Positions 40,962 through 50,360 of a DNA stretch of 54,304 nucleotides are shown here, piece after piece (positions within the stretch are counted from its first letter, which is position 1; each line of letters begins with the position of its first letter). Position numbers and translations under genes: made by a program. The notes beneath the pieces were generated by a model. The model saw nothing but the letters and a program-made list of their open reading frames with translations, did not search any database and was not told the DNA's origin. This DNA comes from Methylomarinum sp050304855. GTDB lineage: Bacteria > Pseudomonadota > Gammaproteobacteria > Methylococcales > Methylomonadaceae. The stretch lies in assembly GCA_050304855.1 (NCBI GenBank), contig JBNLEI010000310.1:1-54304 (forward strand), in the 5' to 3' direction.

Positions 40962-42683
40962 ATGAAACTGAATTGCCTGTTTCGGCGAATCGTTATAACC
41001 AGTGTTTTGCTGTTGTTGCCGGCATTGGGACAGAGCGAGACCAATACCGATTTGTCTGACCCTTACGGCGCAACTGCACAACCGGCCAGCGGGGAAGAGG
41101 GCGTAATGCCGATCGAGGAAGTCGATGCTCCCTTGAGTTTTGCCGACGCGTTGGCCGGTCTGAAAGTCAGATCGCTGGCAAAACTCAGCCAAGCTATCGA
41201 GGCGTTGGCTCAGATCGACAATCCGCGAACGGTGATCGTTTTACAAGCCTTGTTGGACGGTTATCTGTATATAGACCATGAGGAAGAACGCATCGTAATC
41301 GGTCAGGAAGAAGACGGCGGCTACCGTTTATTTGCCGCGGACAACGGCTATGATCTAGGACCGGTTGAGCAGTCGTCCGTCAAAAAAATCAAGTTGTCCA
41401 ATCGATTACGAACACAATTGAGAGTGATGATTGCACAATTGCAATTGCATCATGAGGATCCTGCGATCCGTTTACTGGCAGTTAAGGAAATTGGCAAGCA
41501 GCCGGACGCCGAAGCAGTGCAATTATTGAAGAACCTTGAAGCAACCGAGCGGGATCAAACGGTGCGTCAGGCTTTATTATTGATTTTTGCGCTGCAGGAT
41601 TTGGATAGCGGCGATAAAGCGGTTCGTCTTGCCGCCATCGAAGCATTGAAAAATCAAACTAGCCGGGAGGCTTTGCATAGATTGAAGGAACTGACGGCAA
41701 AAGACGAAGAAGGCCGTTATTTGGAAAGCGATAAAGAGATTCGCAAACAGGCGAATTCGGCGCTGGTAAAAATGGAGTCCCGACTACATACCTACGAAGT
41801 GGCGCAAACGGTTTTTTTCGGGTTGAGCTTGGGAGCGGTTTTGGTTTTGGCCGCCATCGGACTCACCATTACTTTCGGCGTCATGGGCGTTATCAACATG
41901 GCCCATGGCGAGTTGATGATGCTGGGCGCATATACGACCTATGTAATGCAACTGATGATGCCCGACCATCTCGGCTTGTCGATCTTATTGGCGGTACCGG
42001 CGGCTTTCATTATTTCCGGATTGGTCGGAATCGGCATCGAACGCGGGATTATCCGTTTTTTATACGGGAGGCCGTTGGAAACCTTGCTGGCGACATTCGG
42101 CGTCAGCCTGTTTTTGCAACAAACCGTTCGTTCGATTTTTTCGCCGCTCAACAGAAGCGTCTCGACGCCCGATTGGATGAGCGGGTCATGGCAGATTAAC
42201 GAGTTTCTGTCTTTCACATGGAACCGGTTCTACATTCTGATTTTTTGTCTATTGGTCTTTGCGGTGTTGCTACAGATTCTTAAACGCACACGGTTGGGAC
42301 TAGAGGTCAGAGCGGTGTCGCAAAACCGCAATATGGCCAAAGCGATGGGGATTCCGACCGACCGGGTCGACGCAATGACATTCGGCTTGGGTTCCGGTAT
42401 TGCCGGTGTCGCCGGCGTAGCCCTGAGCCAGATTACCAATGTCGGCCCTAATCTGGGGCAGTCCTATATCGTCGACTCGTTTATGGTCGTGGTTTTCGGT
42501 GGTGTCGGCAATCTGTGGGGAACGCTGGTCGCCGGTTTTTCCTTGGGAATTGCCAATAAGGTTCTGGAACCTTATGCCGGCGCGGTATTAGCCAAGATCT
42601 TGGTACTGGTGTTCATTATATTGTTTATTCAAAAACGGCCGCGGGGATTGTTTCCGCAAAAAGGCCGTGCCGCGGAGTCGTAA
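40962..42683 (+). CDS. urtB: Urea ABC transporter permease UrtB with N-terminal periplasmic domain
   Basis: 573 aa. After a signal-like segment (LLLLPALGQS) an N-terminal region of about 250 residues has HEAT-like helices (PAIRLLAVKEIGKQPDAEAV, RLAAIEALKNQTSREALHRL), as in proteobacterial UrtB. The membrane part (275-570) is a LivH-type permease: YEVAQTVFFGLSLGAVLVLA, MGVINMAHGELMMLGAY, ALVAGFSLGIANKVLEPYA. The MAHGEL motif is the cytoplasmic coupling signature. It is part of the urea importer and pairs with UrtC. The stop is followed by the UrtC start almost at once. Confidence 0.93.
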   Translation: MKLNCLFRRIVITSVLLLLPALGQSETNTDLSDPYGATAQPASGEEGVMPIEEVDAPLSFADALAGLKVRSLAKLSQAIEALAQIDNPRTVIVLQALLDGYLYIDHEEERIVIGQEEDGGYRLFAADNGYDLGPVEQSSVKKIKLSNRLRTQLRVMIAQLQLHHEDPAIRLLAVKEIGKQPDAEAVQLLKNLEATERDQTVRQALLLIFALQDLDSGDKAVRLAAIEALKNQTSREALHRLKELTAKDEEGRYLESDKEIRKQANSALVKMESRLHTYEVAQTVFFGLSLGAVLVLAAIGLTITFGVMGVINMAHGELMMLGAYTTYVMQLMMPDHLGLSILLAVPAAFIISGLVGIGIERGIIRFLYGRPLETLLATFGVSLFLQQTVRSIFSPLNRSVSTPDWMSGSWQINEFLSFTWNRFYILIFCLLVFAVLLQILKRTRLGLEVRAVSQNRNMAKAMGIPTDRVDAMTFGLGSGIAGVAGVALSQITNVGPNLGQSYIVDSFMVVVFGGVGNLWGTLVAGFSLGIANKVLEPYAGAVLAKILVLVFIILFIQKRPRGLFPQKGRAAES

Positions 42684-42684
42684 G

Positions 42685-43776
42685 ATGAGATTGAAGTTTC
42701 TCGAAAATGATAGAGAAAGCCGAATTATCGTATTCGCGTTGTCAGGCGTCACCCTGTTGATTCCGCTGTGTAACCTGATTTTTCCGGCAGATTCCGCGTT
42801 GCATTTCTCCGCTTACAGTGTGTCGCTGATCGGAAAATATCTGACTTTTGCGTTGTTGGCGTTGTCTTTGGATTTGGTCTGGGGATACTGCGGCATTCTG
42901 GCGTTGGGCCAGGGCGCTTTTTTTGCCCTCGGCGGTTATGCGATGGGCATGTATCTGATGCGTCAGATCGGTAGTCGCGGCGTTTACGGAGATCCTATTC
43001 TGCCGGACTTTATGGTGTTTCTGAACTGGAAGGAATTGCCTTGGTATTGGTACGGTTTCGACGTTTTTCCTTTCGCCGCGTTGATGGTTTTGTTGGTTCC
43101 CGGTTTTCTGGCGTTTGTATTTGGCTGGCTGGCGTTCCGTTCCCGGGTGACCGGTGTTTATTTGTCGATTATCACGCAAGCCTTGACCTATGCCTTGATG
43201 CTGGCTTTTTTTCGTAATGAAATGGGGTTCGGCGGGAATAACGGACTGACCGATTTTAAAGATATTGTCGGCTTCAATCTGCAGTCGGAAGGGGTTCGCA
43301 ATGTCTTGCTGGCTGCGTCAGGACTGGCATTGATCGCCGCTTTCCTAGGTTGTCGGGAATTGGTTAAAACGCGCTTGGGCAGAGTCGTTTGCGCCTTGCG
43401 CGACCAGGAGTCGCGAGTCAGGTTTTTAGGGTATCGGGTGGAAATGTTCAAATTGTGGATATTTGTGTTTTCTGCCATGTTGGCCGGTATTGCCGGCGCT
43501 CTGTATGTGCCTCAAGTCGGTATTATCAATCCCAGCGAGTTTTCGCCGCTAAATTCATTGGAAATCGTGGTGTGGGTTGCGGTCGGCGGTCGCGGTACCC
43601 TGTATGGAGCCATCATAGGTGCGATTTTGGTTAATTACGGAAAAACCGTCTTGACCGGATTGCTGCCTGAAATCTGGCTGTTTACATTGGGGGCTGTATT
43701 TATTTTGGTGACCGTGTTTATGCCCGACGGCCTGGCAGGTCTATGGCGACGTTATAGCAGGGGAGAAAAGGCATGA
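42685..43776 (+). CDS. urtC: Urea ABC transporter permease UrtC
   Basis: 363 aa from ATG 42685 (GGAG seven bases upstream). The frame is open slightly further upstream, which would overlap the end of urtB. LivM-type permease with about ten helices: YLTFALLALSLDLVWGYCG, LGQGAFFALGGYAMGMYLM, and the conserved SRVTGVYLSIITQALTYALM and GRGTLYGAIIGAILVNYGK segments. L-G-Q-G-A-F-F-A-L-G is the usual LivM motif. It forms the channel with UrtB. Its stop overlaps the urtD start (ATGA), so translation is coupled. Confidence 0.94.
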   Translation: MRLKFLENDRESRIIVFALSGVTLLIPLCNLIFPADSALHFSAYSVSLIGKYLTFALLALSLDLVWGYCGILALGQGAFFALGGYAMGMYLMRQIGSRGVYGDPILPDFMVFLNWKELPWYWYGFDVFPFAALMVLLVPGFLAFVFGWLAFRSRVTGVYLSIITQALTYALMLAFFRNEMGFGGNNGLTDFKDIVGFNLQSEGVRNVLLAASGLALIAAFLGCRELVKTRLGRVVCALRDQESRVRFLGYRVEMFKLWIFVFSAMLAGIAGALYVPQVGIINPSEFSPLNSLEIVVWVAVGGRGTLYGAIIGAILVNYGKTVLTGLLPEIWLFTLGAVFILVTVFMPDGLAGLWRRYSRGEKA

Positions 43777-44603
43777 GTAAAGCACCCCGCAAGCCATTGA
43801 TCGATCGGTATAAAACGTTTGATTTTGTCAGAAGTCCGGTCGTTGAAGGCAAGGTCGATGTCAGCCATGGGACTATCCTCTATCTGGAAGGCGTCAGCGT
43901 CAGTTTCGATGGCTTCAAAGCCCTTAACAACTTGTCGCTTTACATAGACGAAGGCGAACTGCGTTGCCTGATTGGTCCGAACGGCGCTGGTAAAACCACG
44001 CTGATGGATGTAATTACCGGAAAAACCCGGCCCGACAGCGGATCGGTTTATTTCGGACAGACCATCGATTTATTGCAAATGGAAGAACCGGCGATCGCTC
44101 AGGCCGGTGTATGCCGGAAGTTCCAAAAGCCCAGCGTATTCGAAAATCTTAGCGTGCTCGAAAACCTGGAATTGGCAATGAAGGCTGATAAGAGTACTTG
44201 GAGCACGCTGTTCGCCCAATTGAACGGCGAACAACGCGATCGTATTCACCAGGTGACAGAGACGATCGGTTTGAGCGCACATAGCGGTCAGCAGGCCGGA
44301 ATTTTGTCGCACGGACAGAAACAATGGTTGGAAATCGGTATGTTATTGATGCAGGAGCCCAAAGTCATGCTTGTCGACGAGCCGGTCGCCGGAATGACTC
44401 ATCAGGAAGTCGAAAGGACGGCCGAACTGTTGCTGTCGCTGCGAGGCAAACATTCGGTTGTCGTAGTCGAGCACGACATGGAATTCGTGCGTTCGATCGC
44501 GAAAAAGGTGACGGTGTTGCATGAGGGGTCGGTATTGACCGAAGGAACGATGGACGAAATACAGAACGATCCGCGCGTGATTCAGGTTTATTTGGGGGAC
44601 TGA
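43773..44603 (+). CDS. urtD: Urea ABC transporter ATP-binding protein UrtD
   Basis: 276 aa. Walker A GPNGAGKTT (about residues 70-78), Q-loop region, a signature motif of the form ILSHGQKQW (LivG type: L-S-H-G-Q) and Walker B MLVDEPVAG, with EH at VVVVEHDMEF. An N-terminal extension of about 30 residues precedes the ATPase, as in other UrtD proteins. It starts within the urtC stop. UrtD and UrtE form the motor of the urea importer. Confidence 0.94.
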   Translation: MSKAPRKPLIDRYKTFDFVRSPVVEGKVDVSHGTILYLEGVSVSFDGFKALNNLSLYIDEGELRCLIGPNGAGKTTLMDVITGKTRPDSGSVYFGQTIDLLQMEEPAIAQAGVCRKFQKPSVFENLSVLENLELAMKADKSTWSTLFAQLNGEQRDRIHQVTETIGLSAHSGQQAGILSHGQKQWLEIGMLLMQEPKVMLVDEPVAGMTHQEVERTAELLLSLRGKHSVVVVEHDMEFVRSIAKKVTVLHEGSVLTEGTMDEIQNDPRVIQVYLGD

Positions 44604-45376
44604 TGTTAACGATTTCATCATTGAATCAATTTTACGGCGAAAGCCATACTCTGTGGGATCTGAATCTGGACGTTCCTGAAGGCTCCTGCGTTTGCCTGAT
44701 GGGACGCAACGGCGTCGGTAAAACCACTTTACTGAAAAGCGTCATGGGCTTGATTCCGGTCCGCGGCGGCGAGATGCAATTGAACGGCCGATCGTTAATT
44801 GGAATCAGCGCGGAGAAACGCGCTGAACTCGGTGTCGGGTATGTGCCACAGGGAAGGGAGATTTTCCCGTTGTTGACGGTTGAGGAGAATTTAAAGACCG
44901 GCCTGCGAGCAGCAGGGAAAATAGGTATCAAAAAAATCCCGGAGCAGGTGTTCGAGATCTTTCCGGTGCTTAAGCAAATGCTCAACCGCCGCGGCGGGGA
45001 TTTATCCGGCGGACAGCAACAGCAACTTGCAATCGGCCGGGCTTTGGTGCTTAATCCGAAGTTGTTGATACTGGACGAGCCCACCGAGGGCATTCAACCG
45101 AATATCGTCAGCGAAATAGGCGATGTCATTATCCGCTTGAATCGAGCGAAAGGGATTCCCGTTCCGGCGCCAGCCGAAAGCAAAACGGAAGTTCACGACG
45201 CCATCGCCAGAATCAACAAGGAACTGGGCGTAACCGTGTTATTGGTCGAGCAAAAATTACCGTTCGCGCGTAAAGTGGCGAATCGGTTTTGCATTATGGA
45301 CAGGGGACGTAACGTTGCGACCGGTGCCATGTCCGAACTTAGCGAGGACATGGTCAAACAACATCTGACTGTATAA
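44603..45376 (+). CDS. urtE: Urea ABC transporter ATP-binding protein UrtE
   Basis: 257 aa. Walker A MGRNGVGKTT (about 34-43), signature LSGGQQQQLAIGRAL, Walker B LLILDEPTEGIQPN, and VLLVEQKL. The motif order is LivF type. Start overlaps the urtD stop (TGATG). A segment of about 25 residues (AKGIPVPAPAESKTEVHDAI) lies between the Walker B/D-loop helix and the H-loop strand, where most UrtE proteins have a short turn, explaining the length above the usual 230 residues. All catalytic motifs are intact. Confidence 0.93.
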   Translation: MLTISSLNQFYGESHTLWDLNLDVPEGSCVCLMGRNGVGKTTLLKSVMGLIPVRGGEMQLNGRSLIGISAEKRAELGVGYVPQGREIFPLLTVEENLKTGLRAAGKIGIKKIPEQVFEIFPVLKQMLNRRGGDLSGGQQQQLAIGRALVLNPKLLILDEPTEGIQPNIVSEIGDVIIRLNRAKGIPVPAPAESKTEVHDAIARINKELGVTVLLVEQKLPFARKVANRFCIMDRGRNVATGAMSELSEDMVKQHLTV

Positions 45377-45391
45377 CCATTCGAGGCATTC

Positions 45392-45979
45392 ATGAACAGA
45401 CAAATTTTTCATTCGACTTTAGCGGTTGCCGCATTGACGGGTTTATCGTTTTCAGCGCAGGCTCATACCGGTGTAGGGTCTCTACATGATTTCTCCGCGG
45501 GTTTCATTCATCCTTGGTCGGGAATCGATCATTTTCTGGCGATGTTTGCAATCGGTTTGTGGGCGGCGGCATCAGGTGGACGAGCGTTCTGGCTGTTGCC
45601 GGTTTTGTTTCTGTCGGCAATGACGGCGGGAGCCTCTTTAGGATTTGCCGGTATCGCGTTGGACGGAGTTGAAAATTGGGTGGCGTTTTCGGTATTGGCT
45701 TTGGGTATTATCTTGTCGATCAACGGACGCATGCCTACGCTTCCGGCTGCCTTGTTGACGGTCGCCTTCGCTTTGGGACACGGTTATGTCCATGCGGCCG
45801 AAATAACTGAAGGCGCCGGCGTCGTAAACTATGCAGCGGGTTTTCTATCCGCCACTGCCGCTTTGCATGCCGTCGGTATCGTTGCCGGCCTATCGGGCCG
45901 TCGGGCGCTAAAAGTACTCCGCACGCTATTCGGAATGGTATGCACGCTAGCAGGAGTGGCGCTGTTGGCCGGAGTGTAA
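45392..45979 (+). CDS. HupE/UreJ-type nickel permease
   Basis: 195 aa. Signal-like first segment (LAVAALTGLSFSAQA) then HTGVGSLHDFSAGFIHPWSGIDHFLAMFAIGLWAA. The H-P-x-x-G-x-D-H-x-L motif is the hallmark metal-binding site of HupE/UreJ. Five to six further helices follow (FLSAMTAGASLGFAGIAL, VAFSVLALGIILSINGRM). HYVHAAE-like GHGYVHAAEI also fits. These proteins import nickel for hydrogenase or urease. Located between the urea transporter and ureD, it is best read as the nickel supply for urease. Confidence 0.88.
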   Translation: MNRQIFHSTLAVAALTGLSFSAQAHTGVGSLHDFSAGFIHPWSGIDHFLAMFAIGLWAAASGGRAFWLLPVLFLSAMTAGASLGFAGIALDGVENWVAFSVLALGIILSINGRMPTLPAALLTVAFALGHGYVHAAEITEGAGVVNYAAGFLSATAALHAVGIVAGLSGRRALKVLRTLFGMVCTLAGVALLAGV

Positions 45980-45983
45980 AGGC

Positions 45984-46841
45984 ATGTATCTCGAAAGGGA
46001 ATTCATCGACGCCGCCGATAAGGCGGAAAATACCGAAGCAGTAGGCTGGGAAGCTTGCTTGAATCTGGAGTTTCTCAGTAATGGCGATGGCAAAACGCTG
46101 CTAAAACGTCGACATCACGGGCCGTTGACGGTTCAACGGCCTTTTTATCCCGAAGGTGGAATTTGCCATGTTTATTTGCTGCATCCGCCAGGTGGCGTGG
46201 TGGCAGGCGATCGGCTGGCTATTGATGTCGAGGCGGGCGCTCAAGCGGAGGCGCTTGTGACGACGCCGGCGGCGGGGAAGTTTTACCGAAGTAGCGGCAA
46301 TCAAGCATTACAACAAGTGTCGGTACGGCTCGACGTTGGAGCCGTGGTGGAATGGTTGCCTCAGGAAACAATCGTTTACGAAGGCGCGCGTCTGATTTCA
46401 TCGGTGGATGTCTCTCTTTCCGAGGATTCGCGTTTTTTAGGCTGGGAAATGATGGCATTGGGGCGTCCCGCAGCTGGAGAGGAATTCAACGAAGGCGAGG
46501 TTATATTGGATTGGCGGATAGTCCGCAATCGAAAACCTCTGTATCTGGAGAAAATGCGACTGGATGCCGCCGCGTTTGCCGCTCGCTGGGGATTGAACGG
46601 ACAGTCTTGCTGCGGCACGCTGTTCGCGACGCCAGCTTCCCCAAAGCATTTGGAAATGGTCAGACGGCTAATTGGCGATGAACCGCGACAAGGTGCGACG
46701 CTAATAGACGACTTGTTGATTTGCCGGGCCAGCGCTACACAAACCTATGAAGTCAGGCAGTTTTTCGACCGGGTTCGGACAGCGATCCGGAACGGTATTA
46801 TTCGGCGCGAATCCTATGCGCCGAGGATTTGGGCAACTTGA
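45984..46841 (+). CDS. ureD: Urease accessory protein UreD
   Basis: 285 aa. GWEACLNLEFLSNGDGKTLL, KRRHHGPLTVQRPFYPEG and CHVYLLHPPGGVVAGDRL are the typical UreD opening, followed by ALVTTPAAGKFYRS and WLPQETIVYEGARL. UreD (UreH) binds apo-urease and forms the tunnel that delivers nickel from the UreFG complex. It starts five bases after the permease stop, with AAAGG upstream. First of the ureDABCEFG run. Confidence 0.93.
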   Translation: MYLEREFIDAADKAENTEAVGWEACLNLEFLSNGDGKTLLKRRHHGPLTVQRPFYPEGGICHVYLLHPPGGVVAGDRLAIDVEAGAQAEALVTTPAAGKFYRSSGNQALQQVSVRLDVGAVVEWLPQETIVYEGARLISSVDVSLSEDSRFLGWEMMALGRPAAGEEFNEGEVILDWRIVRNRKPLYLEKMRLDAAAFAARWGLNGQSCCGTLFATPASPKHLEMVRRLIGDEPRQGATLIDDLLICRASATQTYEVRQFFDRVRTAIRNGIIRRESYAPRIWAT

Positions 46842-46855
46842 GAAGAAGATAGACA

Positions 46856-47158
46856 ATGCAACTTTCACCGCGTGAAAAAGACAAGTTATTGATTTTTACC
46901 GCCGCTCTTCTGGCGGAAAGGCGCAAGGATCGAGGCCTCAAGCTGAATTATCCAGAAGCGGTGGCGTTTATTTCCGCCGCCGTAATGGAGGGAGCCCGAG
47001 ACGGTCGTACGGTCGCAGAATTGATGGAGTACGGACGCACGTTGCTGGATCGCGCCGACGTGATGGAAGGCGTAGCCGAGATGCTGCACGACGTGCAGGT
47101 GGAAGCCACTTTTCCGGACGGCACAAAATTGGTGACCGTGCATAATCCGATCGAATAG
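46856..47158 (+). CDS. ureA: Urease gamma subunit UreA
   Basis: 100 aa, the standard length. MQLSPREKDKLLIFTAALLA, RKDRGLKLNYPEAVAFISAA, GARDGRTVAELMEYGRTLL and DVQVEATFPDGTKLVTVHNPI are the strictly conserved blocks of the gamma subunit. It forms a trimer-of-heterotrimers with UreB and UreC. It has a separate gene and is not fused to beta. Confidence 0.96.
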   Translation: MQLSPREKDKLLIFTAALLAERRKDRGLKLNYPEAVAFISAAVMEGARDGRTVAELMEYGRTLLDRADVMEGVAEMLHDVQVEATFPDGTKLVTVHNPIE

Positions 47159-47167
47159 GAGCAGGAG

Positions 47168-47485
47168 ATGATACCAGGCGAAATCATAACGGCGGCAGGT
47201 GACATCGAGATCAATGAGGGCCGCGAAGCCATCTCGCTGGTCGTTGCCAATACCGGCGACCGGCCGATTCAAGTCGGTTCGCATTACCATTTTTTCGAAA
47301 CCAACCCGGGGCTAAAATTCGATCGTGCGATAACCTACGGTTACCGCCCCGACATTCCGGCCGGCACGGCGATTCGCTTTGAGCCGGGGCAAGAGCGCCA
47401 AATCCGTTTGATTCCTTTTGCCGGCAAACGAACCGTCTATGGATTTCGCCAACAGGTCATGGGGCGATTGGAGGATCAAATATGA
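47168..47485 (+). CDS. ureB: Urease beta subunit UreB
   Basis: 105 aa. MIPGEIITAAGDIEINEGRE, VANTGDRPIQVGSHYHFFET, GYRPDIPAGTAIRFEPGQER and LIPFAGKRTVYGFRQQVMG are the conserved blocks. It starts nine bases after ureA, following GGAGCAGG. Its stop overlaps the ureC start (ATGA-type overlap at 47482-47485), so the two are coupled for stoichiometry. Confidence 0.96.
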   Translation: MIPGEIITAAGDIEINEGREAISLVVANTGDRPIQVGSHYHFFETNPGLKFDRAITYGYRPDIPAGTAIRFEPGQERQIRLIPFAGKRTVYGFRQQVMGRLEDQI

Positions 47486-49185
47486 GTAAGATCGGCCGTC
47501 AGGCTTATGCCGAAATGTTCGGTCCGACCGTTGGAGACCGAGTACGATTGGGCGATAGCGAATTGTTTCTGGAAGTGGAGGAAGATCGTACCGTATACGG
47601 CGATGAGGTTAAATTCGGCGGCGGCAAAGTGATTCGCGACGGTATGGGACAAAGCCAATGCGACTCAGGGACTGCGATGGACCTCGTCATTACTAATGCC
47701 CTGATTGTGGACCACTGGGGGATCGTTAAGGCCGATGTCGGCGTTAAGGCTGGGCGGATCGCAGCTGTCGGCAAAGCGGGCAATCCGGACACCCAGCAAG
47801 GGGTCGACATCGTCATCGGACCCGGAACCGAAATCATTGCCGGAGAGGGAAAAATCCTGACGGCGGGCGGTATCGACGCCCATATTCATTTCATTTGCCC
47901 TCAGCAAATTGAAGAAGCCTTAATGTCCGGGGTGACGACGATGATCGGTGGTGGTACCGGGCCTGCAACCGGCACCAATGCCACTACCTGCACACCGGGA
48001 CCGTGGAATCTACATCGCATGTTACAGTCGCTGGATAGTTTTCCGATGAATTTCGGTTTGTTGGGCAAGGGAAATGCCAGCTTGCCGGATGCGCTCGAGG
48101 AGCAGGTCAGGGCCGGTGCGATGGGGCTTAAATTGCATGAAGACTGGGGCACTACGCCGGCGGCGATCGATTGTTGCCTGTCCGTCGCCGATCGTTTCGA
48201 CGTACAGGTTGCAATTCATACCGATACGTTGAACGAGTCCGGTTTCATCGAAGATACTTTGGCTGCCTTCAAGGGAAGAACCATCCATACCTATCATACC
48301 GAAGGGGCGGGTGGCGGTCATGCGCCGGATATCATCAAGGCTTGCGGAGAAGCCAACGTTTTACCGTCTTCGACCAACCCGACCCGGCCCTATACCGTTA
48401 ATACCGTCGACGAACATCTCGATATGCTGATGGTTTGCCATCACCTCGATCCCGGCATTGCGGAAGACGTGGCGTTTGCTGAATCGCGCATTCGCCGAGA
48501 AACCATTGCAGCGGAGGATATTCTGCACGACCTAGGCGCATTTTCGATGATAGCGTCCGATTCGCAGGCGATGGGAAGGGTCGGTGAAGTCGTCATCCGA
48601 ACTTGGCAGACCGCGCATAAGATGAAGATGCAACGCGGCAGTCTGCCCGAAGATAACGCTCTAAACGACAATTTCAGGATCAAACGCTATATCGCCAAAT
48701 ACACGATCAACCCGGCTATCAGTCACGGCATTGCCGATCAGGTCGGTTCGATCGAGGCCGGAAAGCTGGCCGATCTGGTGTTATGGGATCCGGCTTTTTT
48801 CGGAGTCAAACCTGCCCTGATTCTGAAAGGCGGAATGATCGCCGCAGCGCCGATGGGCGATCCCAACGCTTCCATTCCGACGCCGCAGCCGGTGCATTAC
48901 CGGCCGATGTTCGGTTCTTACGGCGGCGCCTGTCACGCCACTTCGATGTTGTTTTTATCGCGTGCTGCCGCAGAAGACGACTTGGCGGCGAAACTGCAGT
49001 TAAAATCGAAAATCGGCATCGTGTCCGGTACTCGAAATATCGGTAAAAAAGACTTGATCCATAACCATTACCAACCCCGGATCGAAGTTGATCCGCAGCT
49101 CTATACGGTCAGGGCGGATGGGATTCTGTTGACCTGCGAACCCGCCGAGAGCCTGCCGTTTGCGCAACGATATAGTCTGTTTTAA
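47482..49185 (+). CDS. ureC: Urease alpha subunit UreC (catalytic)
   Basis: 567 aa, full family length. All active-site residues fall at the same numbers as in the well-studied Klebsiella enzyme: His134 and His136 (DAHIH), the carbamylated Lys217 (GLKLHEDWG), His219, His246 (AIHTD), His272 (TYHTEG), Cys319-His320 of the mobile flap (MVCHHLDP) and Asp360 (MIASD). So a functional bi-nickel site is expected. It hydrolyses urea to ammonia and carbamate in the cytoplasm. Partner genes for maturation flank it on both sides. Confidence 0.98.
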   Translation: MSKIGRQAYAEMFGPTVGDRVRLGDSELFLEVEEDRTVYGDEVKFGGGKVIRDGMGQSQCDSGTAMDLVITNALIVDHWGIVKADVGVKAGRIAAVGKAGNPDTQQGVDIVIGPGTEIIAGEGKILTAGGIDAHIHFICPQQIEEALMSGVTTMIGGGTGPATGTNATTCTPGPWNLHRMLQSLDSFPMNFGLLGKGNASLPDALEEQVRAGAMGLKLHEDWGTTPAAIDCCLSVADRFDVQVAIHTDTLNESGFIEDTLAAFKGRTIHTYHTEGAGGGHAPDIIKACGEANVLPSSTNPTRPYTVNTVDEHLDMLMVCHHLDPGIAEDVAFAESRIRRETIAAEDILHDLGAFSMIASDSQAMGRVGEVVIRTWQTAHKMKMQRGSLPEDNALNDNFRIKRYIAKYTINPAISHGIADQVGSIEAGKLADLVLWDPAFFGVKPALILKGGMIAAAPMGDPNASIPTPQPVHYRPMFGSYGGACHATSMLFLSRAAAEDDLAAKLQLKSKIGIVSGTRNIGKKDLIHNHYQPRIEVDPQLYTVRADGILLTCEPAESLPFAQRYSLF

Positions 49186-49244
49186 AGGATCGGAAAATTG
49201 CAATTTAATCGAACTGTCAACGTAAAGGACCGAGAAACTTGGAT

Positions 49245-49676
49245 ATGTTGAAATTGACTGAGCTGGCGCCCCCCGGCATTGCATCCGACGATGTGTTGAC
49301 TCTGCCGTTTGAATTGCGACAGAAAAGCCGTCTGCACGCCATCACCGATAATGGCAGGGAAGTAGGCTTGTTCATGACTCGGGGCAAGGTGCTGCGTTCC
49401 GGAATGATATTAAAAGGACAGGAAAATATCTATGTCCTGATTAAAGCGGCTCCCGAGCCGGTTTCGGTAATGCGTAGCAACGACCCCTTACAATTCGCCC
49501 GCGCCTGTTACCATCTCGGCAATCGCCATGTTCCGCTACAGATTCTGCACGGCGAGCTACGTTATTTGAATGACCATGTGCTCGATCATATGCTCGAAAA
49601 TATAGGTTTAAGCGTGGTTCATGAAATGTTGCCGTTCGAACCTGAAGTCGGTGCTTATCACACCCATGAACACTGA
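49245..49676 (+). CDS. ureE: Urease accessory protein UreE (nickel chaperone)
   Basis: 143 aa from ATG 49245 (a TTG two codons upstream is an alternative start). LTELAPP opening, LPFELRQKSRLHAITDNGREVGLFMTRG and the core IYVLIKAAPEPVSVMR, FARACYHLGNRHVPLQIL, DHVLDHMLENIGL. GNRHVP carries the conserved His of the dimer-interface nickel site. The C-terminus, GAYHTHEH, is a very short His tail compared with the Klebsiella form, so it likely delivers rather than stores nickel. The end overlaps the start of ureF. Confidence 0.93.
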   Translation: MLKLTELAPPGIASDDVLTLPFELRQKSRLHAITDNGREVGLFMTRGKVLRSGMILKGQENIYVLIKAAPEPVSVMRSNDPLQFARACYHLGNRHVPLQILHGELRYLNDHVLDHMLENIGLSVVHEMLPFEPEVGAYHTHEH

Positions 49677-50340
49677 TCTGGGTTTGCTGCGCCTGTTGCA
49701 ACTGGTGAGTCCCGGCCTGCCAATCGGGATGTACAGTTATTCCCAGGGTTTCGAGCGAGCGGTTGAAGACGGTTGGATAAGTAACGTAGACCACGCCGGC
49801 GAATGGATCGATGGCGTACTGGAAAACTGTCTATTAACGGTCGATCTACCGATTGCCGGGCGTCTGTACGACGCCTGGTTCCGGAACGATCAGACCGCTG
49901 TTGAGTATTGGAGCGCTTTATTACTGGCTTATCGTGAAACTTCGGAGCTCAGGGATGAGGATCGCCAGACCGGACAAGCTATGGCGCGGTTGCTGGCAAG
50001 TTTGGGGGAAAAGTGCGCCGAAGCATGGTTGCGTAAACCGGAAACCACGTTGGGGGCAATGTATGCGCTGGCCGCTGTTCGTTGGGGAGTGCCCAGACGG
50101 GAGGCTTTGTCCGGTTACCTGTGGAGTTGGCTGGAAAATCAGGTATTGTGCGCAGTCAAATTGGTGCCTTTGGGCCAGGTGGCGGGGCAAAGGTTATTGC
50201 TCGATTTGGCGGCGAAAATCCCCGAACGATTAGACTTTGGACTGCAGTTGCAGGACGATCAAATTGGCGGCAGCGCCTTCGGTTTCACATTGGCTAGCAG
50301 CCGTCATGAAATACAATATTCCAGGTTGTTTCGTTCCTAA
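49666..50340 (+). CDS. ureF: Urease accessory protein UreF
   Basis: 224 aa from ATG 49666, which overlaps the ureE stop; the longer frame from 49621 runs inside ureE. LLRLLQLVSPGLPIGMYSYSQ and GFERAVEDGWI are the canonical start, and the end SRHEIQYSRLFRS matches the UreG-binding C-terminus. All-helical protein that gates the GTPase UreG in the UreDFG complex. Confidence 0.93.
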   Translation: MNTDLGLLRLLQLVSPGLPIGMYSYSQGFERAVEDGWISNVDHAGEWIDGVLENCLLTVDLPIAGRLYDAWFRNDQTAVEYWSALLLAYRETSELRDEDRQTGQAMARLLASLGEKCAEAWLRKPETTLGAMYALAAVRWGVPRREALSGYLWSWLENQVLCAVKLVPLGQVAGQRLLLDLAAKIPERLDFGLQLQDDQIGGSAFGFTLASSRHEIQYSRLFRS

Positions 50341-50360
50341 ATTTAAGGTGATTGGTATCT

